Positions 57,341 to 64,000 of a stretch of DNA of 64,000 bases are shown here, piece by piece. The DNA lies in contig NZ_CP067420.1 in NCBI RefSeq assembly GCF_016653635.2, positions 4,552,001 through 4,616,000 of the forward strand, in the 5' to 3' direction. The stretch comes from Skermanella sp. TT6 (GTDB lineage: Bacteria; Pseudomonadota; Alphaproteobacteria; Azospirillales; Azospirillaceae). The translations under genes were made by a program, and so were the position numbers. The notes beneath the pieces are model-generated. The model saw nothing but the letters and a program-made list of their open reading frames with translations, was not told the origin of the DNA and did not search any database. How positions within the stretch are numbered: position 1 is the stretch's first letter; the number at the start of each line of letters is the position of its first letter.

Positions 57341-58789
57341 TCACCCCGCCGGCGCCGTCCGGACCAGCTCCCCCGGAACGCCGAACGAACGGCCGAGCCA
57401 GCGGGCAGCGGCGGCATGGTCGACCGCCGCCTCGGCGTCCTTGCCGAGGCTGGCGGCCACCTCCAGCCAGCGCAAGGTCGCCTGGACGTCGCGCTGGGCC
57501 TGCGCCTGAGCCAGCGGCGAGCGGTACTGGAGCTCGACCGTCCTGCCGTCCACGGCGACGTCGGGGATCTCGCCGCGCCGGCGCAGGATGGCGACGGCCC
57601 GCATCATCAGCGGCGTCAGCAGCTCGGACTGGAGCCTGCCATAGGTTGCCCCCAGCAGGCGCGACATCTCGGCCGACCGCTCCAGCACCTCGGTCGCGGT
57701 CATCCGGCCGTCCGACACCTGCCCCAGCCGATCCACCAGCAGGGCGTGGCGGATGCGCCGCCGCAGGTCGTCGAGCACCAGCTGCGATACGTCGAACCGG
57801 CCGGGCGCCGCCAGCGGCGTCAACCCCGCCGACCCGACGGCCTTGGGGATGATGGTGCCGGGCACCAGCCGGATCGTGCCGGGGTTCAGTACCCCGTCGT
57901 CGTCGGCCTGCCAGATGCCGGTGACCGCGATCGAGGCGTTCTTCAGCACCAGCTCGACCACCTTGTTGGCGGTCTTGATGTCGGGCAGCGCCTTCATCAC
58001 CGGCGACCGGCCATAGGTCTCGCCCGGCGCCTTCAGCCAGCGGAAATTGATGAAGGGCGAGCGGGCGAACCGCCCTTCGGCCAGGACGGCCGCCTCCGCC
58101 AGCCCGCTGTCCAGGATCACGCTGTAGCGGTAGGCCGGGCCGTCCTTCAGGACCGCCTCGACCACCGCGAAGCGGGCCTGGGGATCGCGGGCGGCCTCCC
58201 GCTCCAGCGCGTCCGGGACGGCGGCGTCGGGGAACCGCAGCCGGAGCTGCGCCAGGGTCAGCTCGCTGCGCCGGAAGGTGCCGTCCAGCCGTCCGTCGGC
58301 GCCCTCCTCCAGCACGACCTCGGCCAGCGGCACCGCGGTGAAGCGGAAGCCGGAGTAATCGCCTGGCGCCGCCTCCTCGAACAGCAGGCAGGCGGTCCCG
58401 GCGGTCACCAGGTCCAGGTAGCATTGATGCATCTCGACCGCGAAGTTCGACCGATCGAAGTGCGATTGCAGCGTGATCGCCGCCTTCTCCAGCACGGGGG
58501 CGGCGGCGTCCCGCTTGGCGTCGTCCAGGTCCGGCCCGGGCGCCAGGCCGAACCAGCGGGACCAGGGCGGCGTCAGCTGGGCCAGCAGGCTGGCGGCGAG
58601 CTGTTCGACCGCGTCGGCCGCGGTGCCGTCGAACAGCCGGTCGGACTTGCGCTCGCCCGGGCTCCCCGCCGGGCCGAACCCGCCGCCGTGGGGCAGCGCA
58701 TGGTCGTAGCATTCCTGCCAGTGGGCTTCCCAGACGCTCCGCCTGGACTTGGCCGCGCCGAAGCGCTGGAGCAGCGCCGGTGCATCCAT
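57341..58789 (-). CDS. Portal (head-tail connector) protein, T7 gp8-like
   Basis: A 482-residue portal. Segments include WEAHWQECYDHALPHGGGF, ERKSDRLFDGTAADAVEQLA, SLLAQLTPPWSRWFGLAPG, INFRWLKAPGETYGRSPVMK and a long C-terminal helical part (TEVLERSAEMSRLLGATYGR). The RLFDxTA and YGxSPxxxALPDIK patterns are typical of podoviral head-to-tail connectors. Length fits T7 gp8 (about 530 aa). First large gene of the structural cassette. Confidence 0.9.
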   Translation of the reverse strand: MDAPALLQRFGAAKSRRSVWEAHWQECYDHALPHGGGFGPAGSPGERKSDRLFDGTAADAVEQLAASLLAQLTPPWSRWFGLAPGPDLDDAKRDAAAPVLEKAAITLQSHFDRSNFAVEMHQCYLDLVTAGTACLLFEEAAPGDYSGFRFTAVPLAEVVLEEGADGRLDGTFRRSELTLAQLRLRFPDAAVPDALEREAARDPQARFAVVEAVLKDGPAYRYSVILDSGLAEAAVLAEGRFARSPFINFRWLKAPGETYGRSPVMKALPDIKTANKVVELVLKNASIAVTGIWQADDDGVLNPGTIRLVPGTIIPKAVGSAGLTPLAAPGRFDVSQLVLDDLRRRIRHALLVDRLGQVSDGRMTATEVLERSAEMSRLLGATYGRLQSELLTPLMMRAVAILRRRGEIPDVAVDGRTVELQYRSPLAQAQAQRDVQATLRWLEVAASLGKDAEAAVDHAAAARWLGRSFGVPGELVRTAPAG

Positions 58790-58792
58790 CGC

Positions 58793-59188
58793 CTATTCCC
58801 CCAGCAGGCGCTTGCGCGCCGGCGCGGCGCCGGTTCCGGTCTGCTGGAGGACGCCGCGCCACGAGGTCAGCACCGTGCCGGTCAGGCTGCGGTCGCGCCG
58901 GGCCAGCGCCTTCTCCGCGGCGGCCAGCGCGTCGGCCTGCTCCTGCGTGGGCACGGGCGCGACCGGCGCGGGAGCCGGCGCCACGGGCTCGGCCGGCGCC
59001 GGCTTGGTGGAGGGCTCCTCCTCGGCCGGCACCGTCGGGGCGGGCTCGGGCTTGGAAACGGCGGGAGTCGGAACCGGGGCAGGCGTCGGGGCCGGCGCGG
59101 TCTGCACCGGACTTACGGGTTCCGCCGGTGCCGGGATCGCCGGGGTCACGACCACCGGCGCCTTGGGAGGTGAGAACATCTTGGCCAT
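58793..59188 (-). CDS. Proline-rich phage protein
   Basis: A 131-residue protein starting MAKMFSPPKAPVVVTPAIPA and ending ARKRLLGE. About 65 residues in the middle are Pro/Ala/Glu repeats (PAPTPAPVPTPAV-type), clearly disordered; the C-terminal helix (AAAEKALARRDRSLTG) may be folded. MAKMFSPP...LLGE proteins occur near the portal gene in prophages of this group. It lies 3 bp from the portal start. Function unknown. Confidence 0.72.
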   Translation of the reverse strand: MAKMFSPPKAPVVVTPAIPAPAEPVSPVQTAPAPTPAPVPTPAVSKPEPAPTVPAEEEPSTKPAPAEPVAPAPAPVAPVPTQEQADALAAAEKALARRDRSLTGTVLTSWRGVLQQTGTGAAPARKRLLGE

Positions 59189-59222
59189 GGGGACAGGCTC
59201 CTTCGGATTTCGAATGGATTGT

Positions 59223-59672
59223 TCAGGAAAAGGCCGGCGAACCGGCACCCGCGGCCCCGCACGGCACCGGCGCCGCCGGGTCGAGCAGCCGCCGGTAAAG
59301 CTGCCAGGGGGTCAGCACCCAGCGGTCGTGCAGCCCCAGCACCCGCTTGGCCGCTTCCACGCAGGTGAACGGCCCCCAGGGCGCGGGACGGTTCAGGTCG
59401 CGCCGGACCGGGGCCGCCACCACGGCATGGCCGCGCTCGGCGAACCAGCCGACCAGGTCGAAGCCGGCGGCGACCGGCTGGACCGCGATCTCCAGGTGCG
59501 GCGACAGCGGGTCCACCGTGATCCAGTGGGTGCCGTCGTTCAGCGCCACGAAGCAGTGGCGGAAGCCCGGCCGCAGCAGCCGGAGCCACCACAGGTCGGC
59601 ATCCCCGCAGAACACCACCCAGGCCCGCGGCTCGGCGCGGGGCGGGGCGGCGGGCGACACGGTGCCGCTCAT
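59223..59672 (-). CDS. Conserved phage protein with Cys/His pattern
   Basis: A 149-residue protein from ATG 59672 (MSGTVSPAAPPRAEPRAWVV). Conserved-looking parts are LRPGFRHCFVALNDGTHWIT, VDPLSPHLEIAV and WGPFTCVEAAKRVLGLHDRW. The separated HCF, His-Trp and FTCVEAAK segments resemble a papain-like fold, but I cannot prove a catalytic triad. It overlaps the upstream gene stop by 4 bp. Related proteins occur in alphaproteobacterial prophages. Confidence 0.7.
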   Translation of the reverse strand: MSGTVSPAAPPRAEPRAWVVFCGDADLWWLRLLRPGFRHCFVALNDGTHWITVDPLSPHLEIAVQPVAAGFDLVGWFAERGHAVVAAPVRRDLNRPAPWGPFTCVEAAKRVLGLHDRWVLTPWQLYRRLLDPAAPVPCGAAGAGSPAFS

Positions 59673-60106
59673 CCCGCTAGCCGGGCGCCGGCGACGATGC
59701 CCTTCTCGCGCAGGATGGGGTCCAGGAAGTCCAGCGCCTCCCGCCACAGGCCGGACGCCCGCGCCTCCAGCCGGCGGTCCGGATCGGGCGCCATCAGCCG
59801 GCGGCCGTAATGGACCAGCACGTGCAGGTGGTCGCGGATCAGCTTGCGCTGGCGGTACAGCCGATCGACCACGCGGATCATGTCGAGCGGTTCGCAGGGG
59901 CGCGGCACCATGCCGCGGCCGGCGACGATGCGGGCTCCGGACGCGCGGGCCTCCTGCGCCTGGACGAACCAGAACCAGGCTTCCTCGACGTTGTCGAAGG
60001 GCACCGCGAAAGCGTCGGGATCCGCGGCCGGGCGCGGGGAACCGGAGATCCCGCCAGGGGACGGCGGGCGATGCCGGAGGGGAGACGTGGAAGGGTGGCC
60101 GGGCAA
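59669..60106 (-). CDS. Conserved hypothetical protein, first gene of the cassette
   Basis: A 145-residue protein. After a proline-rich lead it reads VPFDNVEEAWFWFVQAQEAR, GRGMVPRPCEPLDMIRVVDR, LIRDHLHVLVHYGRRLMAPD and LWREALDFLDPILREKGIV. It is helical, Arg-rich and conserved in alphaproteobacteria as far as I recall; the fold suggests nucleic-acid contact but no motif proves it. It is the gene nearest the LexA-box region (68 bp upstream of its start) and overlaps the next gene by 4 bp. Confidence 0.72.
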   Translation of the reverse strand: MPGHPSTSPLRHRPPSPGGISGSPRPAADPDAFAVPFDNVEEAWFWFVQAQEARASGARIVAGRGMVPRPCEPLDMIRVVDRLYRQRKLIRDHLHVLVHYGRRLMAPDPDRRLEARASGLWREALDFLDPILREKGIVAGARLAG

Positions 60107-60173
60107 GGCGGCACCTCCTGTGCGGACTGGATTTCGGGAACGGGCGTCTTCCGGCGGGAAGAACCCCCTTGAT

Positions 60174-60188
60174 GTTCCCCTTATGTTC
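60174..60188. promoter_or_regulatory. LexA (SOS) box, GTTC-N7-GTTC
   Basis: GTTCCCCTTATGTTC is an exact match to the alphaproteobacterial LexA consensus GTTC-N7-GTTC. It lies between the divergent S24 repressor gene and the phage cassette, 68 bp before the cassette's first ATG and 78 bp before the repressor ATG. Further GTTCC half-sites occur at 60224 and 60260. Control of both promoters by LexA or by the S24 protein itself is inference. Confidence 0.72.
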
Positions 60189-60265
60189 CGCTTTAATTCC
60201 TACGTCAAGCTTTTTGTGAAAACGTTCCTAGGGACATGAGGACCGGAATATGTGAAATTGTTCCC

Positions 60266-60898
60266 ATGCTTAAACACGCAGACATATGGCAGGCGATTGA
60301 TCGCCTCGCAGCCCAGAACGGGCTGTCGGCCTCCGGCCTCGCGCGGCGGGCCGGGCTGGACCCGACGACGTTCAACAAGAGCAAGCGGACCACGACCGAG
60401 GGGAAGCTGCGCTGGCCGTCGACCGAAAGCATCTCCAAGGTGCTGGAGGCGACCGCCAGCTCGTTCAGCGATTTCGTCAGCCTGGTCGACAACGAGCAGA
60501 TCACCGGCGCCACCCAGCGCATCCCGGTGATCGGCTATGCCCAGGCGGGGGCCCAAGGCTTCTTCGACGACGCGGGCTATCCCGTCGGCAGCGGCTGGGA
60601 CGAGCTTCAGTTCCCGCATGTCGGCGATCCCCAGGCCTATGCGCTGGAGATCACCGGCGACAGCATGGAGCCGGTCTACCGCGACGGCGACATCATCATC
60701 GTCTCGCCCTCGGCCAGCCTGCGGCGCGGCGACCGCGTCGTGGTCAAGACCACCGGCGGCGAGGTGATGGCCAAGCAGCTGCTGCGCTCCACCGCCAACC
60801 GGATCGAGCTCCAGTCGATCAACCCGGCCCACCCCCTGCGCACGCTCAGCCCGACCGAGATCACCTGGATGGCGCGGATCGTCTGGGCGAGCCAGTAG
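60266..60898 (+). CDS. S24-peptidase/LexA-like XRE transcriptional regulator
   Basis: A 210-residue CI/LexA-type repressor. The N-terminal HTH (residues about 5-75) includes AQNGLSASGLARRAGLDPTT. The C-terminal S24 domain has the cleavage region (QAGAQGFFDDAGYPVG), the catalytic serine in YALEITGDSMEPVYRDGDII and the lysine in GDRVVVKTTGGEVMAKQLL. It should self-cleave on RecA activation. ATG 60266 (MLKHADIWQAID) fits the HTH start; the frame is open to 60236. It is divergent from the phage cassette and shares its control region. Confidence 0.9.
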   Translation: MLKHADIWQAIDRLAAQNGLSASGLARRAGLDPTTFNKSKRTTTEGKLRWPSTESISKVLEATASSFSDFVSLVDNEQITGATQRIPVIGYAQAGAQGFFDDAGYPVGSGWDELQFPHVGDPQAYALEITGDSMEPVYRDGDIIIVSPSASLRRGDRVVVKTTGGEVMAKQLLRSTANRIELQSINPAHPLRTLSPTEITWMARIVWASQ

Positions 60899-60970
60899 GC
60901 CGCGGGACGGCCGAGTAGGATTGGAATAAATTCCTTTGACCGCACCGTGGGTTTGTGGTCACATTGCCCC

Positions 60971-61321
60971 ATGACGGACGATTCGCACCCCCACGCCGCC
61001 GATCCGGCGACTCTCCTGGCCAGCCTGTACCGGGATTTCACCGGCCCGCCGCCGCGCGCGGCCGTGTCGGCGGCGCTGCTCGGCGGCCGCGAGCCGCGCG
61101 ACGCCGGGCGGATCGCGGCGACTCGACGCCTCGCCTCCCGCCTCGCCGCCGATGCCCGGTTGGGGATCGCCCGCCGCCGGGCCGCCTACGGGCGCGCTCC
61201 CCGGCTCGATCCCGCAAACGATCCATGGCTCGCCCGCCTCGTCGCCGACCTGGCGCTCCACCGGGCGACCGCCGTGGCCGGCCTCATGCCGGCTCACTCC
61301 ATGCCGAGCGCCATCTTGTAG
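60971..61321 (+). CDS. Hypothetical protein
   Basis: A 116-residue frame: [20 protein letters not shown], then [20 protein letters not shown] and [20 protein letters not shown]. Arg/Ala-rich and helical; no family recognised. The C-terminal 28 bp overlap the end of the convergent DUF2312 gene, and the sequence is not the mirror of another gene elsewhere, so a real gene is plausible. Confidence 0.5.
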   Translation: MTDDSHPHAADPATLLASLYRDFTGPPPRAAVSAALLGGREPRDAGRIAATRRLASRLAADARLGIARRRAAYGRAPRLDPANDPWLARLVADLALHRATAVAGLMPAHSMPSAIL

Positions 61322-61581
61322 AGCTCGATCAGCTCCTCCTCCTCCTGGCGCTCCTCCTTGGCCTTCTTGCGAAGCCGGATGATCGTCCGGATGATCTTCA
61401 CGTCGAAGCCGGTGCCCTTGGCCTCGAGATAGACATCCTTGATGTCGTCCGAGATGCCCTTCTTCTCTTCCTCGAGTCGCTCGATGCGCTCCACGAACGA
61501 GCGCAGGCGATCGGCGGCGATGCCGCCGACGTCGTTCGCCGGCCCGGCATCGGCCCGCGCCGCAACTGAAGTGTCCGTCAT
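61294..61581 (-). CDS. DUF2312 family protein (GapR-type nucleoid protein)
   Basis: A 95-residue coiled-coil DNA-binding protein: [40 protein letters not shown] and [20 protein letters not shown] are the DUF2312 core. Caulobacter GapR, which binds overtwisted DNA ahead of forks and polymerase, belongs to this family. Length and register are complete. Orthology to GapR itself (and not another DUF2312 paralogue) cannot be settled here. Confidence 0.93.
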   Translation of the reverse strand: MTDTSVAARADAGPANDVGGIAADRLRSFVERIERLEEEKKGISDDIKDVYLEAKGTGFDVKIIRTIIRLRKKAKEERQEEEELIELYKMALGME

Positions 61582-61686
61582 GAATTCCTCGTCACCAGAA
61601 ACGACTTGTCGGAGGCACCATAGCCAATCCGACCGCCAAGGGCACCCCCGGCGACGCCCCGCCCCAACTTTTCGATAGTGCCGCAG

Positions 61687-61779
61687 GTCGGACTTCGCCC
61701 GCCAGGGCGAACTCCGACGCCCCGCATCGACGCTCCGGCCCCCTCCGTCGGCGTCGGCCTTCGGCCGAGGCCGACCTAC
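61687..61779. repeat. Two REP-like palindromes
   Basis: Unit 1 (61687-61718): GTCGGACTTCGCCC pairs with GGGCGAACTCCGAC, 13 of 14 bp, around GCCA. Unit 2 (61753-61779): GTCGGCCT pairs with AGGCCGAC and, read on the minus strand, starts GTAG at 61779. Both lie in the 248-bp gap between the DUF2312 start and the DUF1244 stop, which holds no gene. Confidence 0.7.
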
Positions 61780-61829
61780 GGAAAGCCGAACAGAAGCGCT
61801 GCCCTACGGCCCGGCCGGGTCACCGCCCC

Positions 61830-62141
61830 TCAGTGGTCCGAACGGGCCTGCGCCGCAGCGAAGGCCTGCTGCTGCTCGGCGGAAGCCTCCGCCTGATGCT
61901 TGCTCTTCCACTCCTCGTAAGGCATGCCGTAGATGATCTCCCGCGCCTCGTCGTAGCTCATCTCCAGCCCCTTGCCCTCGGCGGCCGCCCGGTACCATTT
62001 CGACAGGCAGTTCCGGCAGAACCCCGTCAGGTTCATCATGTCGATGTTCTGCACGTCGGTGCGGTTGCGCAGGTGCTCGACCAGCTGCCGGAAGGCCGCG
62101 GCCTCAAGCTCGGTGCGCGTGCGTTCGTCCAGTTCGGTCAT
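61830..62141 (-). CDS. DUF1244 family protein
   Basis: A 103-residue protein of unknown function: MTELDERTRTELEAAAFRQL, VQNIDMMNLTGFCRNCLSKW, EMSYDEAREIIYGMPYEEWK. The FCRNCLSKWY motif with its two cysteines is the DUF1244 signature, perhaps metal-binding. The C-terminal tail is Gln/Ala-rich. The ATG at 62141 is the family start; the frame is open to 62219. Confidence 0.93.
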   Translation of the reverse strand: MTELDERTRTELEAAAFRQLVEHLRNRTDVQNIDMMNLTGFCRNCLSKWYRAAAEGKGLEMSYDEAREIIYGMPYEEWKSKHQAEASAEQQQAFAAAQARSDH

Positions 62142-62270
62142 CGTCGTCCACTCCCCAAAGCGCTTCCGACCAAGCGGAAGCCGTCGGCCTGACATGGCAT
62201 CGCCCGGCGCCGGGTGCAACCGCCTCGTCGCCCACGGTCCGGCTCGGGCAATCCCTCGTCGCCGCCCCCT

Positions 62271-63425
62271 TCAGCCCCCCGCCGCCGGCTCCAGCCCGTG
62301 CAGGGTCTCGCCGATCAGCCAGTCCACCACCAGCTTCAGCGCGTCCTCCGCCGTGGCGCCGGCCGCCAGCGCCTCCTGGTAGACGGCGACCTGCCGGTGG
62401 GCGCTGGTGCCCCGGGCCACGATGCCCCGGGCGTTCTCGATCGCCTCGACGCAGCCCAGCGCCTCGGCGTCCTCGCGCAGCAGGCCGATCAGCTCCTCCA
62501 GCAGCTCGCCATAGGGGACGATGCCGCCCCGGCCGAAATCGATCAGGCCGGCATCGAAGCCGTAGCGCTGCGCCCGCCAGCGGTTCTCCTCCAGCAGCAG
62601 GTTGCGGTAGCGCCGCCACGCGACGTTGCCCCGGCGCAGCCGCCACAGCATGCGCAGCAGGCAGACATAGAAGGCGGCGACGGTCAGCGTGTCGTCCAGC
62701 CGGGTGCAGATGTCGCTGATCCGCATCTCCAGCGTCGGGAACCGGCCCGACGGGCGGATGTCCCACCACAGCTTGGTCGCGTCCTCGATCACCCCGGCAT
62801 CGACCAGCGCGCCGACCTGCTGCTGGAACTCGCCGAAGCTCTGGTATTCCTCCGGCATGCCCGTGCGGGGCAGCTCGTTCCAGACCGCCAGCCGATAGCT
62901 CTTCAGCCCGCTGTCCTGCCCCTGCCAGAAGGGCGAGGAGGTGGACAGCGCCAGCAGATGGGGCAGGAAGTAGCGCACCTGGTTCATCAGGTCGATGCGC
63001 AGGTTCTCGTCCTCGATCCCGGCATGGACATGCATGCCGCAGATCATCAGCCGCCGGGCCGGCGCCCCGATGTCGCGGGCCAGCATGTTGTAGCGGTCGC
63101 GGTTGGTGTGCTTCTGCGGCAGCCAGACCGCGAACGGGTGGGTCGAGGCCGCGATCGGCGCCAGCCCGTAGCGGTCCGCCACGTCGGCGACCGAACGGCG
63201 CAGCCGGGCCAGTTCGGTCCGCGCCTCCGACAGGTCGGCGCAGACGCGGGTGCCGATCTCGATCTGGCAGCGCAGGAACTCGGGATGGACCTGCTCGGGC
63301 GCCACGGCGGCGCACGCCTCCAGCATGTCCTCGGGCGGGTCGGGCACGATATCGCGGGTCTGCCGGTCTACCAGCAGGTATTCCTCTTCGATGCCGAGCG
63401 TGAAGCTGGGGGCCGGTGCAGCCAT
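62271..63425 (-). CDS. Carboxylate-amine ligase, YbdK/GCS2 family
   Basis: A 384-residue ATP-dependent ligase of the glutamate-cysteine ligase 2 superfamily. It shows FTLGIEEEYLLVDRQTRDIV, MICGMHVHAGIEDENLRIDL, LKSYRLAVWNELPRTGMPEE and PTLEMRISDICTRLDDTLTV, all typical of YbdK-like proteins. E. coli YbdK has weak gamma-glutamylcysteine ligase activity; the true substrate here is unknown. It lies 5 bp behind the N-formylglutamate amidohydrolase gene, a common pairing. Confidence 0.92.
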   Translation of the reverse strand: MAAPAPSFTLGIEEEYLLVDRQTRDIVPDPPEDMLEACAAVAPEQVHPEFLRCQIEIGTRVCADLSEARTELARLRRSVADVADRYGLAPIAASTHPFAVWLPQKHTNRDRYNMLARDIGAPARRLMICGMHVHAGIEDENLRIDLMNQVRYFLPHLLALSTSSPFWQGQDSGLKSYRLAVWNELPRTGMPEEYQSFGEFQQQVGALVDAGVIEDATKLWWDIRPSGRFPTLEMRISDICTRLDDTLTVAAFYVCLLRMLWRLRRGNVAWRRYRNLLLEENRWRAQRYGFDAGLIDFGRGGIVPYGELLEELIGLLREDAEALGCVEAIENARGIVARGTSAHRQVAVYQEALAAGATAEDALKLVVDWLIGETLHGLEPAAGG

Positions 63426-63430
63426 GATCC

Positions 63431-64000
63431 TCAGAAGTGCTGGATGCGATACAAATTAGGGTCGGCCAGGACCTCGTCCAGGGCCTCGCCCAGGATGCCG
63501 GCCCACTCGGCGGCACCATGGCGGGTGTCGATCAGGTCCTGGCGGATCTCCACCAGCAGATGGGGCAGCCCCGGCGCCACCGCATGGCGGTCGATGGTCG
63601 ATCCCTCCGTGCCCTTGCCGGTATAGGGCTCGTTGTCGCCCACCACCAGGCGGGCGTCGGCCCGGAGCCGTTCCATCGCCGGCACCGGCATGCGGGGATC
63701 GCGGTCCCACAGGATGCCGATATGCCAGGGCCGCTCGATACCGTTCATCACGGGGGTGAAGCTGTGGATCGACACGACCGCCGGAACCTGCCCGCGTTCG
63801 CGCAGCCGGTCGATCTCGGCGTCCACGGTGGAGTGATAGGGCCAGAACAGCCCGTCCACCCGCTGCGCCGCCTCCGCCGGGTCCAGCGCCCGGTTGCCCG
63901 GCACCACCACGCCGTCGCTGATCACCGGGATCGAGGTCGGGTCGTCCAGGTCGCGGTTGAGGTCGATGATCAGGCGGGAATAGCCGGACAGCACGGCCGC
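63431..64000 (-). CDS. N-formylglutamate amidohydrolase family protein, N-terminus outside window
   Basis: Hydrolyses N-formylglutamate or related N-acyl amino acids. The visible 190 codons include YSRLIIDLNRDLDDPTSIPV, FWPYHSTVDAEIDRLRERGQ, VVSIHSFTPVMNG (metal-binding His) and RHAVAPGLPHLLVEIRQDLI, all typical of the family. The frame is open at the window edge, so the N-terminus with its first metal ligands is missing. Next gene, 5 bp away, is the YbdK-type ligase, suggesting a shared amino-acid or peptide pathway. Confidence 0.92.
   Translation of the reverse strand, partial: AAVLSGYSRLIIDLNRDLDDPTSIPVISDGVVVPGNRALDPAEAAQRVDGLFWPYHSTVDAEIDRLRERGQVPAVVSIHSFTPVMNGIERPWHIGILWDRDPRMPVPAMERLRADARLVVGDNEPYTGKGTEGSTIDRHAVAPGLPHLLVEIRQDLIDTRHGAAEWAGILGEALDEVLADPNLYRIQHF

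Noticed and set aside
56783-59173. A 796-codon plus-strand frame opposite the portal and scaffold genes
   Set aside because: Gly/Arg/His-rich shadow of real minus-strand phage genes with recognisable motifs.

Overview
The window reads as chromosome of a GC-rich alphaproteobacterium, most likely in the Rhodospirillales/Azospirillaceae neighbourhood (Azospirillum or Skermanella type). This rests on the trpB-trpA-accD order, the alphaproteobacterial small families DUF1150, DUF2948, DUF1244 and DUF2312 (GapR type), a phasin, GTAG-headed palindromic repeats, and an alphaproteobacterial LexA box (GTTC-N7-GTTC). The species assignment is inference.

Layout. 1-14.6 kb is mostly housekeeping: accD (partial), trpA, trpB; an Hsp20/DUF1150 pair behind a sigma-32-like promoter; a FitA/VapB-type antitoxin with a broken PIN toxin; two flavin enzymes; wecC-wecB; DUF2948; murA; a lipoprotein lytic transglycosylase; dapB. 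14.77-24.73 kb lies between tRNA-Thr(GGT) and tRNA-Ser(CGA) and is a decaying accessory island. It holds an internally deleted hipA, a DUF262 gene cut by an IS3-family element and frameshifted, an IS5-family remnant, and a three-gene signalling operon (PIN-kinase, vWA, PP2C; TerY-P type). The PIN-kinase gene is split by a 2129-bp IS1595-family transposon that carries a DNA methyltransferase, itself stopped by one nonsense codon. 25.4-45.2 kb returns to core genes: rplU-rpmA-obg-proB-HAD-proA-nadD-rsfS-rlmH-gpmI-envC-ctpA-deacetylase-rppH, then a histidine kinase, a transglutaminase-like protein, a phasin, a CHAP protein, an RHH protein, a HAD hydrolase, pyrD and DUF952.

45.7-60.1 kb is a compact podovirus structural cassette on the minus strand. 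Its genes follow phage T7 order: portal, scaffold, capsid, two tail-tube proteins, a coiled-coil virion protein, tailspike, small then large terminase, followed by a lysis group (one-TM protein, SleB-type endolysin, holin). I see no polymerase, primase, integrase or long ejection protein. A divergent S24-peptidase repressor borders it. The intergenic region between them holds an exact GTTC-N7-GTTC box, so the cassette may be SOS-controlled. Chromosomal mosaic repeats sit at the 3' ends of three cassette genes, which suggests long residence. A domesticated, gene-transfer-agent-like particle is a live hypothesis; a defective prophage is the alternative.

60.9-64 kb is core again: a small hypothetical gene, DUF2312/GapR-type, DUF1244, a YbdK-type ligase and a partial N-formylglutamate amidohydrolase. 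Coordinates were derived by hand from the sequence; no database search was run.
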